A stretch of 64,000 bases of DNA, from assembly GCA_028023455.1 (NCBI GenBank), contig JAQFVV010006197.1, positions 17,793,254 through 17,857,253 on the forward strand. Direction: 5' to 3'. Within the stretch, counting starts at the first letter, position 1. Each line of letters starts with the position of its first letter. The notes beneath the pieces were generated by a model. That model did no database searches, had not been told where the DNA came from, and saw nothing but the letters and a program-made list of their open reading frames with translations. Positions 24,610 to 36,920 of the stretch are shown piece by piece. Source of the stretch: Epiperipatus broadwayi (lineage: Eukaryota > Onychophora > Udeonychophora > Euonychophora > Peripatidae). Position numbers and translations under genes: made by a program.

Positions 24610-25753
24610 TATTTAAATACAAGTATATTATATATACTTAAGCTAGATGTAATTAAGGAAGATTTGAATCCAGACTTTTAAGCTTCGTTCAATCATTCAC
24701 TCCATCTTATATAACCGATACACATCACCACATACATACGAAAAAGATAAATGATCTCCAATATACATATTTTATGCTAAACCAGCACTCATCAGTTGGT
24801 CTAGATCATCATCTCCCATACACATATATATAATCAGGGCTCAATTAATATTAAGACAGCAAATCTTCAAAAATTTAATGGACAGGTTTCATCTTCTCAA
24901 CTCTCCAATTTTTCAGCCATTTTTGTTGTCATATCCATGTTGACTAAGTCATATGTAGGACTTTAAGACCATTTTAAATACTCAGAAAAGGGATGGGTAG
25001 AATACAGGCTGAATATTTAAATACAAGTATAGTATACATACTTAAGCTAGATGTAATTACATATGAGGGATATGATAACAAAAATTGGCAAACAAGGACT
25101 TTGAATATCCCATCATCAGATTTTCAGTGATATGGATGACCGAAGAGTTAGAGAGTGTAGAAGATTGAAGCCTGTCCATTAAAGTTCGAAGATTTGCTGT
25201 CAAAATATAAACCGAATACTGATTATGTATATGTGAGGGAGATGGTTATCCGGATCAACTGATGAGTGCTGATTCAGCATGAACTACATGTATTGGAAAT
25301 CATTTATATTTTTCACATGTATATGATGGTCATGTGTATCAGTTATTTAAGATGTAGTGAATGACTGAAGGGAGCTTGAAAGTCTGGGTTCAAATCCTCT
25401 CTCATTACATCTAGCTTAAATATATACACTATACTTGTATTTAAATATTACAGATTCAACCTATATTCTACTCATCCTTCTTCTGTGTATCTAAAATACC
25501 CCTAAGATCCTGCATATGAGGGATCAGAATGACTTATAGTCAACATGGATATGATAACAAAATTTGTCAACAAGGGCTCTGAACATGCCATCATCAAATT
25601 TTCAATGATTTAGATGGCTGAAGAATTGGAGAGTATTGAAGCCTGTCCATTAAAGTTTGAAGGTTTGCTGTCTTAATTTAAACTGCGCACTAATTTATAT
25701 ATATATGCGTGGGAGATCGTTCAGCATGAAATATGTATATTGGAGATCAATTA
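24610..25753. repeat. Repeat family 2: inverted unit, direct unit, and start of a third
   Basis: Three units of one repeat in -, +, + order. 24610-25020 is the inverse complement of about 25025-25447, centred near 25025, so the pair is a fold-back with arms of about 400 bases. A third + unit starts at about 25440 and continues beyond the Tigger insertion at 30045-30150. Each unit has a body (caagggctttgaa...ccatcatcagattttcaatga...gaagcctgtccattaaag...) and an end with a B-box-like gggttcaaatcctctc (25387-25402 on +) or its complement (24663-24675 region on -). The B-box-like ends face outward at both ends of the fold-back. Confidence 0.75.
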
Positions 25754-25776
25754 CAGGCAGTCTCCTAGTTATGAAC
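25754..25776 (+). repeat. Left terminal inverted repeat of the Tigger element
   Basis: Starts CAGGCAGTCTCC at 25754, directly after TA at 25752-25753. Matches the complement of 30022-30044 with one mismatch (T against C at position 10). Confidence 0.95.
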
Positions 25777-25990
25777 TTAATTGGTTCCTGACGTGTTTGG
25801 AAGTTGAAATTGTTTGAAAGTAGAGGTATGAAAAAAAATATCAAAAAGGTTTTCAAAATACAGTATTTATTTTTTATTGATTAGTATCTGGAGTTTTGTT
25901 TATAAATTTATCAAGAGTTAATTGAATTATATATTTTTTCTTCTCTTGATAAAAAATTCTGTAACATTCTGTGTCTTTTTCTATTGCCCT

Positions 25991-27931
25991 TTATACATGA
26001 GATGTATGCTTTCCATTGTGATCACATTCATTCAAGATGGTCAAAAATTTGTCAAGATGCATGAAGGTTTCATTCATATTTTTGATTGTTAAACTCTTAA
26101 CAATAAGTTCATTATCAGATTCTTCTTTTTGTATTTCATTCATCTCTTGTAGTTTAATCAAGTCTTTATTTGACAGAGGTTTTGAGTGAGATTGCATTAA
26201 GTCATCAATATCTTCATCAGTGACATATAAATTTAATTCATTCATTATATTGATTATTTCAGTTGTGATATCTTCAGGAGTTTCTTCAATGTCCATAGAA
26301 GCATTCATCATTTGTGGATATATATTTTTTCCAACAACCTTTCATTGTTGACTCTTATTTCAGCCCATGCATCCCCAATAATATTTATTGTATTTTATAT
26401 AACTTTTCCAAAAATCTCTTAATGTAGGTCCACCTTCTTTGTCAATTACCTTGATTGCTTGAATCATTAATCTTCTCATATCATCATCATCACCATTATC
26501 AATCCACTGCAGGATGAAGATCTCTCCAAGTTCAATCAATCTTTTCCGATCTTTAGCTTCTCTTCTCGACATCACCCCTGCACACTTTCTTATTTCATCC
26601 ATCTATCTCACATGTGGTCGTTTTCTGGGTCTTTTACAATCTCTTGGAATCCAATTTAAAATTTCAATTGTCCATCTATTATCATCTTTTCTAGCAATAT
26701 GTCCAGCCCAACTCCACTTCAGTCTTAATTTTTTCAAGGAGATCAGTAACACCTGTTTGTTCTCTTACCCATACATTGCGTTTTCGATCTCTTCTTGTTA
26801 CTCCCAACATGCATCTCTCCATACTTCTTTGAGTGGTTTGAAGTCTGTATTGCTCTTCTATTAAGTGTTCAAGTCTCAGATCCATAAGTAAGAACTGGCA
26901 AAACACATTTATTAAAACCTTCTCATATAATATTGCTTAAAAATAGCTATCACAGTTTGGTCCATAGGTTGTATTTCACTTGTGATATTGGGAGGGATAA
27001 TCATAACATTAACTTTTGGATATAAATTTTGCAGGGATTTTCGATGTCCAGGGGAATTGTCTAAGAGCAATAGTGTTTTAAATGGTAAATTATTCTCACT
27101 ACAATATTGCCTAACAAAAGGCACAAAATGATGTGAAAACCAATCTTGAAAAAGCTTTGGAATAGCCCAGGCTTTAGTATTTGATTTCCAAATGACTGGA
27201 AGCATTCTTTTATTTTTCCTTTCAATGCTCTAGGATTTTTCTGTCTGATAAATTAGCATTGGCTTCAATTTAAAATTACCAGTTAAATTACCTCCAAGAA
27301 GCAATGTAATTTAGAAGTTTGAAGGCATTTTTTCCAAAATAATCATGTATCATCTACATTGAAGACTAGGCATGGAGAATAAGGTCCATCTTTAATGATA
27401 TTAGAGAAAATGGAAATAAATTCACTTACAACTTTTTTATCTGCCCTGGCACCTTCCCCAGTACATTTAATATTATGTAAAGAATATCTCATTTTAAATT
27501 TGTGAAACCAGTCATTGGTTGCTACAAATTTAACCACAGAGTCTTTTAATTCTTTCTTCCAATCTTCATGCAAACTAAGAGCCTTAGCTTGAATAATTGA
27601 TAAACTCATTGGGATGCCTTTTTGATGTTGATCTTTAATTCGTAAAGCCAAAGATTTCCCCACTTCATCCATTACTCTGCCATGTCTTTTTGAAACAATC
27701 TTTGAAGAAGTATTTCCACAATTTTTAACATTCTTTAATTTTATTCTTGTTTTTCACAATTGTATATATTGTTGATCGGTTTAAATTACATGAACATGTG
27801 ATTGAAACAAAAGATTCACCATTTTCAGAATGTCTAATTTTGTCCATTTTTGTCTCGACTGTTTGGGATTTATGAGACCTTGATTTCATTTTGGTTGTAT
27901 CAATACTGCTATTTTTTTGTTTTTTACTCAT
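25991..27931 (-). pseudogene. Tigger (TIGD-like) transposase, split by an RTE fragment
   Basis: Start chosen at 27931 (MSKKQKNS), in the frame that continues as KMDKIRHSENGESFVSITCSCNLNRSTIYTIVKNKNKIKEC: a CENP-B/pogo N-terminal helix-turn-helix. After a frameshift near 27725 comes GRVMDEVGKSLALRIKDQHQKGIPMS (the second, CENP-B type DNA-binding domain, to about 27343), with NDWFHKFKMRYSLHNIKCTGEGARAD. The DDE domain follows: FNVDDT (first Asp, about 27350), LLLLDNSPGHRKSLQ (second Asp, about 27060), PPNITSEIQPMDQTVIAIFKQYYMRRF (third Asp, about 26960). An inserted RTE piece follows, then VVGKNIYPQMM and the C-terminal tail VTDEDIDDLMQSHSKPLSNKDLIKL typical of TIGD proteins. Frameshifts near 27725 and 27340 and the insertion make it inactive, though the three aspartates are kept. 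Confidence 0.85.
26345..26908 (-). mobile_element. 5'-truncated RTE LINE inserted in the Tigger transposase
   Basis: On the - strand: LQTTQRSMERCMLGVTRRDRKRNVWVREQTGVTDLLEKI (26691-26906), then a WAGHIARKDD-like stretch and IEILNWIPRDCKRPRKRPHVR, then MDEIRKCAGVMSRREAKDRKRLIELGEIFILQWIDNG (26602-26360). This is the C-terminal end of an RTE-type ORF2, homologous to 22230-22600 and 42290-42700 but much better preserved. Flanking transposase sequence (MRRF before, VVGKN after) shows it is an insertion. The motif gaaggttt / gaaaggttg at the two sides may be an imperfect target duplication. Confidence 0.85.
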
Positions 27932-28009
27932 GTTTTTAAATAATAAGAATGAAAAAAATTCACCGAAACAGAAATATATATAGTGTATATGTAAAGTAAT
28001 TGCGCGCAA

Positions 28010-30021
28010 ACTACTTTTAAAAACAAGCGCTAATCAAAACGATCCTGTTCATGACAGTCTGTGATGATGTAAAAATAAAAATAATTAATGTCAGAAGATT
28101 TACTGTATTTTATATAAGTTCTTATTGTTCTGTAAAATATACTTTTAATTATTTTCTAAATTCCAAAGTTTGTCTTTCTTTAGGAAATATTCAATTACGA
28201 ATGTATGTACTTTAAATAGTTTTTTTTATTAGATACTGTAAATTTGTAGCGTTAATTACTAAAAGGAATTTTTTAATTATTAAAGTACTAAAATACTGTA
28301 CAATTTTGAATACCCATTTCTTTCTACAGTATATAGCACTAATTATGCATGAAAGCATGTATATTGTACCGGGTTCAAATATGTTACCTCGTAACACCAG
28401 CCTCTTAGGCAGAGAACATATTCGGAGAATATGTATGCCCAAACGATAGCTATAAAATATATAACTAGTGTTACATTTCCAGGACATAACTACTTCTCGA
28501 CTGTTGAGTTCAACACCAAGTTCAAAGCACTTTTTTGTTTTGTATAGACACGGGCGCCAGCTATTTATTCTGAAAAGAATAAACAACGCACTTTGAACAA
28601 TGGTCACTAACTCAACGCCCAAGCACCCACGACTAGCTCATCTATTTGTAATCACTAAGATTATACATAATTAATGGTGAAAGAATTAATAAAAGAATTG
28701 GTAGAAGGAATTGATAAAAGAATTGACTGACAAATAAAGTTTAATTTTAAAGACAATTTATTAACTAACATTTACTAATTTTAAACATTTTATAATTCTA
28801 ATAAAACACACGCATATTTTTAAATTAACACATTATGATATATATCTTATGAAAGCATAAATAATATTTGACATCGATAAATTATCACACGCACATCAAT
28901 AGTTCATTTTATGCATGCTTAATAGAGTTCAAATTACTTGTCTCTGGAGGCTTTACGAATTAATGCAATGCAATGGCTATTATAGAATAAACGAAATAAG
29001 CAAATGTTTTACCTAGGATTTTGAATGTAGACATAGAATTTTGTTCTCTTTGGTTGCTGCTTTTGGTGAGGGTATTTCCATTACAAATACTTCCAGCCGG
29101 CTGGGACGTTTCCTTGATGAGTTTCCTTATTATTCACGATTATTACTATTGGAGACAATTAGATACTGACTGAGATTTCCAAGTTGTTAAGCTGACATTA
29201 TTTCACGGGCAGATCTGGCTGTTTTCATCGGACATTTAGGCTGTGGAGAAACGCATGTTCCCAAAAGCTGCTCAACACTGCATTTTTTTGTTTCTGGATA
29301 CAATTAACTTAACTGATTGAAATTAACTGACTCAATTGATTTGTGAACTGAACTCCCTGTCCGATAAAAAAAGTCTATTTATACCTGCGACGTGTTGACG
29401 AAAATTTCATTGATAATCCTTTGATAAACATGTTTTGGAAGATTGTTTAATTAGTAATAGCCATGCAGAAGTGTTGTTTTATATTTTAATTAATAGCCAT
29501 TGCCGTATGTTTTAATGATAATCTTCTTTAACTTTCATTTATTTATAATAACATTTATTACGCATACATTTATTCTATTATTGGCAATCGCACATATATA
29601 TGCACATATATTACTAGTTTTAAGATTATTTTTTCTTTAATTCGAATGAAAAGAGATTTGTATTTTTTTAAACTTTAAATTATTTATATTTTACGAATAC
29701 TAATAAGAAAACTCTTTACTTCCTTTTTATAAAATCTTTAGTTTAACTTTTCTAACGAAACACCCCTCTCCCCTTCTGATTAATTAATTGCAGCTTTTAT
29801 TTCAAAACTAACGATAGAAAACTATTTGATTCTTATTCTTTTCGAAAACAAACTGTAATAAACTCTTCAACATTTAATTTTATGTTTTTCTTTTATGAAA
29901 GATTATTTTAATAATTTTTTTAGATAAAATTATATGTGCCATTATCAATATTGTAACAATATAGATAAAGATCTAAAGTCCAAAAGCGATTACGTAATAG
30001 CGAAATGTTTATAACTCGAGT
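28010..30021. other. Unexplained 2-kb segment inside the Tigger element
   Basis: Between the transposase start and the right inverted repeat. Related Tigger elements have only a short leader here, so most of this is probably a nested insertion or captured sequence. It includes two patches clearly richer in GC than the surroundings, about 28330-28640 (with an open - frame of 136 codons that has no recognisable motif) and about 28930-29420 (ending in a TATA-like tctatttatacc). No transposon protein, terminal repeat or target duplication was found for a nested element. Confidence 0.4.
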
Positions 30022-30044
30022 GTTCATAACTAGGGGACTGCCTG
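30022..30044 (-). repeat. Right terminal inverted repeat of the Tigger element
   Basis: Ends GGGGACTGCCTG at 30044, followed by TA at 30045-30046. Partner of 25754-25776. Confidence 0.95.
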
Positions 30045-30890
30045 TATATTTTTCACATGTATGTGACCTTATATATCAGTTATATAAGATGGAGTGCATG
30101 ACTGTAGAGAGTGTGAAAGTCTGAGTTCAAATCTCTCAAAGTATATTATTTTTTTTGTAAATATGCACAAAGTAAACATAGAGACCTGATTCCATTTTCC
30201 TCCATTCCCTGCATAATCATAATTTTCTCCCAATATTCTTCTAACATTGTTCATATTGATAGCTTGAGAAATTACACAAACAAGATTGTGCAGAGAATGG
30301 AGGGAAATGGAATGAAATCTTTGTGCTTACTTTGTGCACCTTTACAAAAATAATATAATTATAGGAGATTTGAACATAGACATTCAAGCTCCCTTCAGAT
30401 AGCCACTACACATGACCACAGACATGTGAAAAACATAAATGATCTCCAATATACATATTTTTTTGCTGAGGTAGTCAGTTGATTCAGATCATCATCTCCC
30501 ACACATATATATAATCATTGCTCAGTTTATATTAAAATAGCAAATATACTCCATCCTCCAACTCTTTAACCATTCATACCATTCAAAATAGCTGAAGAGT
30601 TGGAGAATGGAGTAGATTGAAGTCTGGCCCTTAAAGTTTGAAGATTAGCTATTTTAATGTAAATTGAGCACTGATTATAAATATGAGTGGGAGATGGTGA
30701 TCTGGATCAACTGATAAGTGTTGGTTCAGCACAAAATATTTTTATTGGAGATTATTTATCTTTTTCACATATATGTGATCATGTGTATCGGTCGTATGAG
30801 ATAGACTGGATAGTTGTAGAGAGTTTGAAGTTCTATGTTCAAATTCCCTATCATTATCCAAGTATTCGATTTGTGCTTATATTTATTTAT
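30045..30890. repeat. Repeat family 2: end of the split unit plus a second fold-back
   Basis: 30045-30140 completes the unit split by the Tigger element and ends in the B-box-like gagttcaaatctctc. About 30140-30350 is a separate short inverted repeat (the stretch tgcacaaagtaaacatagag...ccattttcctccattccctgc against gcagagaatggagggaaat...gcttactttgtgca). 30360-30590 is an inverted family 2 unit and 30590-30890 its direct counterpart, forming a second fold-back centred near 30592. Confidence 0.7.
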
Positions 30891-32077
30891 ATTAAAAATA
30901 ATATATCTACAAAAATATACTTTTTTGAGAAATATTTGTGAAAAGGTATTTGGTGGATTTTAAACTACAACTTTATATTATTATTGAAGAATGTATATTA
31001 AGTTTACTGCCTGAAAGCCAATAATATAATTAGGCATTAGAATACTATAATTACATGACAACATTTAATATTATTGAGAGTAATTTTCTGTTGTTCACGA
31101 TTCTCTTAACAATATTTATTCTGATATCTAAATGTTAGAATTCTTGTAAACTTTAAGAAAAGTTTAACATCATTGCTTAATATCAAAATATAAGAACTGC
31201 AGGCTAATTTGAATTATTAAAATTTGGATTAACTCAATCAGATTGTATTTAGATTCGTTGTATATTAAACATTATTGATTTCGTTTTAATTTCAAGTCAC
31301 ATTCATTTAACAGAAAAAGTAATGTCAGAAAAAATTAAAAAATAAGATTTTTATTTTTCCATACATTTATTTATAAAAACTCAAAAACTCATACGCTTTT
31401 ATATTAGAATATAATTAATATTGTATTTGTTTAAGATAAACATAAAAGAATTTCTTAATATTTTCAATACCATTATTTAAGCAAGCTAATAAGTCATGCT
31501 TTTAGAGTACCAGATATATTAAAGTGCATTTTATTGTGATTTTACCATTAAAATTTTAATTGTTGCAGTAATATGCTTGATTATTGTTTTTATGAATGTA
31601 GACAGTTTTTAATTAAAAAAAATATTTTTTTTATTGAAGAAAGTACTGGGTTTAAGAAAAAACAGTTAAATATCATGGTTAACTAAATCACAAATCTTCC
31701 TCAACTTTTGTTTTTTCACTATTAGGATTAAATAATGATTTGAGATTTATGCTTTTTTATTGTGTTGAACAATTATCATGTTTTTAGTCACAGACATACA
31801 TCAATATTAAAATTTAGTTTAAATGAGACAAACTTTTTGCATAATTATGACACTTATCCTTCTCTTCCAGTTAAAATAATCATCATATTTATTATTAATA
31901 ATATATTAAGCTAGAAATTATATCATTTTAATTCCAGATATACATTTTAAACTTGAATTAAAGATAATTATATCTATTATTATTAAACATAATAGCATTG
32001 AATAAATTCCACTTTTTTTCCATGTATGATGTCTTGTATATATAATTTCCATCTTGCATGTACTATAATCACGTGAA
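30891..32077. other. Non-coding stretch, nothing recognised
   Basis: AT-rich, homopolymer-dense sequence with no supported gene, RNA or transposon protein. Confidence 0.5.
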
Positions 32078-32214
32078 CAATCAAACATATCTATCTTTCT
32101 TTTTACTTTTTCAATGCTTGTTTTATTAAAATTAATCCATCTTATTTTAATTTTAATAAAATAAGCATTGAAAAAATAAAAAGAAAGATGGATTTGTTTG
32201 ACTGTTTATAATTT
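32078..32214. repeat. Near-perfect long hairpin (MITE-like)
   Basis: Two arms of about 60 bases read aatcaaacatatctatctttct... and its complement ...agaaagatggatttgtttgact, meeting at a short loop around tccatcttatttt (about 32140-32152). The centre includes matching ttcaatgct/agcattgaa and ttttattaaaatt/aattttaataaaa. It has the form of a small fold-back element; no target duplication was identified. Confidence 0.75.
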
Positions 32215-35200
32215 TATCAGTGCATAAAGAAAGATGAGTTGATAATATAATTCATGAAGATAATTACACGAATAAAGATATCTGAAAAAAGGAAATATAT
32301 ATATACATATGTAATTACTTAATATATAAATCATAGTAAATTTTAATTTTAAACTTAATTTGCAGAAGCACTTACAATTATTACCATTTAATATTTTTCA
32401 ATTGTGTTCTAATTGAAATCTGTAGTTTATCATTTAATGTTTTAAAATTAAAAGCTGTTATAATATGTATACATATTTAATTATCATATACATTGTGATT
32501 TATATAAATATATATGATTATTTAAAATTGAAAATGTATTTATTAATAAATATATGCTTTTCAAAAGAAAAAAAATGAAACTTGAAATAATTAAGAAAGG
32601 GCTTTAAAATTAAGAACTTATAATTGACAAACATTAAATAAGTCAATTAAATACTATATTGATCTTAAAACAAATAGTGAGCTGTTATATTGATTAAATA
32701 TAATGGATTAATTGCTGTTTTAGTTAGAAAGTCAGATTGAAGAAGATGTTTTTTTATGAGTAAATATTTGATTATAATTATTAATGATTTCTGTAGACCT
32801 ATAATTACAAATATTTATTTAAAAAAGAAAATCTGCAATTCACAAAATAGTATTCAGTTCTCAGTCATTTCATCATATAATATATAGACATAGACCCTAA
32901 ATGCTATTTCACTGGATTTCATTAGGCTGAATTAGAAGTTTTATAAATAATTTTGAAAAACTATATAAGTGTGAAGCCACTATTTTCTAATATTGTTACA
33001 CAAGGGCAGAAAATACTTAAAGGCTACATTTCCAATTGTAAGGTCTTTTGACATATGAATCTTACAAATAATAAGACAATTTTTATCTTCCCTTTATTTC
33101 TTATCTGGAAGTTTGGTATTATAATCTGGCTTAAGCAGTTATTAAAAGGGATGAAAGCTTATGTTAAAATATATACAGATAATAATACGTGGAAAGGTTT
33201 CTTCTCTGAAACACATAACTTGCACATTAGTTAAAAGATTATTTGAATGATTTATTTAAATATATTTATATACCAAAGAAATAAGGATAATGATAATGAA
33301 ATTTTATGAATATATAAGAGAATTGAAATAATGAACAGGTCAAAGAAATTAGAAAGAGAATTGTAATGTTTTAATGAAAGGGATTTATTAAATATTTGGT
33401 TTGTGTATTGTATCAACATAAACATTTTATTGTGAGAAAAATTGAATTACTATGAAGGATATGTAAAGGTATTAGAAAAAAATTAATAATGATAATTGGT
33501 AGAAAAATTAAGAATAATGAGATATTAAAAAGAATGGATGTTTAAAGAAACATCAAAATAAAATATCATATACAGTAATTCTCTAATCTTGTTTGAATAT
33601 ATTCTTTTGCTAGAAGGTCAAAAATGATTGCAGCATCTAAAGTATTTTTTATTTTTTGCTAATAATTCAGATTTATATAATTAGGTAAATAAGCTAGTTT
33701 GGTTCCCAAAATCTTAAGAGTCTTGGAAATTGCTAGATATTGGCTTAAATATTATAATCTGAATAAAAAATGTTCATAAGTGCAAAAAATAGTGCCCTTT
33801 AACAAGAAGGCCAGCTTAACAGTTTGTATAGTAATTGGTTTGAATTATTTTGTGGTATTTATTAATTGTTCATGTTTACAAGTCGGTTTTAGAATGATTA
33901 GAAAGAAATTCTTGCTATCATATTTTAGAATTTATACTAAAGATATGAAAGAAATTTACTAAAAGTTGTATTATAATAAAGTTGGTCTGAAATTTTGGAA
34001 ATGTTCTAACATAACTGCCCATGTTTTTCAGATAATTGATGGAATAGTTATGAAAATAATTTTAGATAGAGTGATACTGAGAGCTTATTAAAATTTAGGA
34101 TGTAATTCTAAATGTCAAATTTTTAAAACAAATTGTATTAAAAGGATGGAAATGGTTCCAATGTTGTTTAGAGGTTATTATGTAGTCCATCTGTCGTCAG
34201 GCCGAGAAACATACTACAAAATTTTGGTAAATGTATTTGAAACATCAAGTTGATTGTGTGAATTTATTTATCATATTTTTAAGATATGGATTGAATAGAA
34301 GTATTTTAATATACTTGGGCAACTATATAAAATATAAATCATATCAAATGCATGCACTTCACAGCCCTAATTTTTCAAAATAAATATAGATCCATAGATT
34401 TTTTTTCCAGTCCTTTGTAATTTTTCTATGTCTAAATATATTGCTTTTCAACTTTGTTGTTTTTTTAAAAAATATTTTATTATATTTTTTACTATTTTTT
34501 CAATGCATCTTTTCTATTCTTCAAATTCACATTTTAGAAGTTAAAATATTTTTTTTCTTCTTTTGACTGTTTTCATAAAACTGCATCCAAACAATTTCAA
34601 AGAAAGCTTAAAAAGTTGACTTAATATAGAAATATATATTTTCAGTACATCATTACTTATCAGGAGCATGCTAATATAAAAACAGAGAATATGCTTAATA
34701 AAAGAATGATGGGAATTTACTGGCCATATAAAGATCAACAAAGAGAGAGAGCAGGAGGATTATAATCAACATGAGTCTGGAGTACAAATCACACACAAAC
34801 ATTAGCTTTTTCTTCAGAAGAAATTAAACTTTTGAAAAAGTGTAAAAATAAATTTTGAAATGATTTGTTGTTAAATTTTAACATTTTTAAATAGCAGTTT
34901 TAATTTATTGTAATATTAATATTTAAGTTTTGCAATTGATAGTTTATTTACATTTATTAATGGTTGAAGTAATTTTTCATTGCATGTTTGAAATTTGAAT
35001 ATCAGCTATTGTAGACTTCAATCTTTCATATTATCATTTCAGATTAGTTCATCGATAAGAGATTAATAAAATAAATAATCATATACTTAATTACTTAAAA
35101 GGTTATTTGATGCTTAAACATCCAAGTGACAGATTAAACGTTTGAATTCATTTGACAAAACAGATTTTTTTTTCTTTTTGAGCTGGAATCTATCAAGAAA

Positions 35201-35599
35201 TCTTTGTATCTCTTGAGTTTGCCATTCTACCTTTGTGCTAAACACTCCGGGAAAAATATTTCTGATGATATATAATGAGATACTTTTCATTTGTTTTCTT
35301 CATCATAGAATGACTATTAAAGATTTCTGTCTATGTTTAGCTCTTTTATTGTTCTTAATTTAGATACTGTTATTATTGATAGCCTTGGTAAATTAATAGT
35401 AATGTTTTGTTCATCGTTTTGGATTTTTTTAAAAAATTGTTTGTTTTTGAATTGAGAGGTTTGACTAATTACAAATTTTTTGCTGATATAAATTTATGAT
35501 TGTTATAAATCATTGTTCCTTAGTTTTGTTCATAATTGATAAAATCATTTATAAATCAATAGTGTTGCCCATAACTTTGATCTGATTTATAATATTCTT
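32215..35599. other. Non-coding stretch with a possible LINE remnant
   Basis: Mostly AT-rich sequence without a gene. Around 33300-33560 the + strand reads KKLEREL..C, KLNYYEGYVKVLEK and IGRKIKNNEILKRMDV. This resembles the C-terminal end of a LINE (the R..EIxRRI, L...FEM..RR..KI.W....NEEVL.R pattern), badly decayed. The rest, including the open frame 33780-33962, has no recognisable identity. Confidence 0.35.
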
Positions 35600-36262
35600 T
35601 GGCATCTTTGTAAATTGTTTGTAATAACAGTAGCAAAATCTTCATACAATAGTAATCACTGGATACAAGGTTTGTACATAAAATCCCTATCTAATGCCTA
35701 CTCATCCAATATTCCCAGACTAGTTTCTGTCTTGTAGCTTTTATCAGTGAGGAGCTTTCCATCAGAGCATTGCATCTAGATCTTAGAATCTAGAAGCCAC
35801 CTTTTACCTATTTATAAAGTTAACTATAAAGCTAGGAGCCCAAGAAAAAAACACAATAATGTTTTCAATCCAAGCTCATTTGCTTGTATAGTCATATTGA
35901 ACTCAGTTCAACATATATACATTTTGGTGTTTTTGTTATTTTAAAAACCAGTCACCATTATCCCAGAGACAGGATTGGATATTAAACTATCAAAATATCA
36001 CATGATCCCTATTTCCTATGTTTACACTTGCTGTTAATAACAGTAGCAAACTCTCCATACAATAGTACCACCCAATGCCAAACTTAATAATCAATGGATG
36101 CAAGAAGGTTTGTGCATAAATTCTATCTAGTGCCTATTCATCCAATATCCCCAGAGTAGTTTCTAGCTTGCGGCTTTCATCAGTGAGGAGCTTTGGATCT
36201 GAGAGCATTGTGCTAGATCTTAGCTGCTTGGGACTAAGCTGCCATATTGAATTTTTTAAAAT
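35600..36262 (+). repeat. Repeat family 3: tandem copies with a 413-bp period
   Basis: The motif cagtagcaaa recurs at 35628 and 36041, and the sequence that follows both is homologous (tccatacaatagta..., ggtttgt.cataaa, cctactcatccaatat, cagtgaggagcttt, gcattg...tagatctta). The first unit is complete; the second ends at about 36262. More copies lie at 38110-38975. Confidence 0.8.
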
Positions 36263-36554
36263 ACTGGCCTGAGACACAATTTTTACAATAACTTCAGTTT
36301 TAATTATTTTAGAGCAAAAACAATTACATTACTAGAAACTAGAAAAATTAAGGAAAACAATAAGCATAAAATAAATAGTGATAACTATATAAAAAATAAG
36401 GAAAAAAAGAAATTTTCACATCTGAAATAATTATTATTTTGTTTGTTCATAATTTGGAAATTAACATTAATTAAAATTAAAATTACATCTTCAGTGATAA
36501 TTTCTTTGTATTCCTCACAAAATTATTTTTCTAAACATATATAACATGTCTTAC

Positions 36555-36650
36555 CTGAGATAATCCACAGCTTTACAATCTCCAAAAGAAGTCGGATATG
36601 ATTTCTTCATTTTTATCTTGTACCCCAAATGTTCTAAATGTCAAAAACAT
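36555..36650 (-). CDS. Candidate first coding exon of an unidentified minus-strand gene
   Basis: Read on the - strand, a pyrimidine-rich acceptor (ctttttctttatag) ends at 36651 and a consensus donor (ctcag/gtaagaca) starts at 36554, enclosing 96 bases. An ATG at 36610-36608, with A at -3, opens 18 codons to the donor: MKKSYPTSFGDCKAVDYL, ending in phase 2. Bases upstream of the ATG would be 5' untranslated. The peptide was not recognised, and no next exon was found on the - strand down to base 1, so the gene is only a candidate. Both splice signals are stronger than chance matches in this AT-rich background would usually give. It lies downstream of another candidate exon at 37717-37823. Confidence 0.35.
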
Positions 36651-36920
36651 CTATAAAGAAAAAGATTCATCCTAATAAAAGATACAAAAGAAATCAACAA
36701 AAAAAATCATCATAGCAATTGGCTTCTTGTCTATCTAAAACTAGAAATTGTAGGCTACTTTCTATATTACTGATAAAATGAGTTTCATCTCTTCATTTTA
36801 TATTTTTTTGTGTACATCAGTGATGTTTATATTCTTTATACACATAAGTGATGTTTATATTCTTTATGCACAAAAGTGATACTATCTTGTTATATTTATT
36901 ATATCATATAGATATAATAT

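Larger units (their letters stand above)
25754..30044 (-). mobile_element. Tigger/pogo-type DNA transposon, nearly complete
   Basis: Terminal inverted repeats of 23 bases at 25754-25776 and 30022-30044 match with one mismatch (start CAGGCAGTC, end GACTGCCTG). Both ends are flanked by TA, the target duplication of the Tc1/mariner/pogo superfamily. The transposase runs on the - strand from 27931 to about 25991. The element is itself interrupted by an RTE fragment (about 26345-26905), and about 1.9 kb of unexplained sequence separates the transposase start from the right repeat. Joining the flanks restores a unit of repeat family 2, so the insertion site is clear. Confidence 0.9.

Noticed and set aside
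28212-28622. 136-codon minus-strand open frame inside the Tigger element
   Set aside because: No recognisable motif, no transposase similarity, and GC-richer sequence favours longer chance frames. Kept only as part of an unexplained segment.
34180-34240. Possible hammerhead ribozyme (ctgtcgtcaggccgagaaac), since Penelope elements can carry them
   Set aside because: The required CTGATGA core is absent and it is not in a Penelope tail. No ctgatga...gaaa arrangement of the right form was recognised in the three Penelope tails either.
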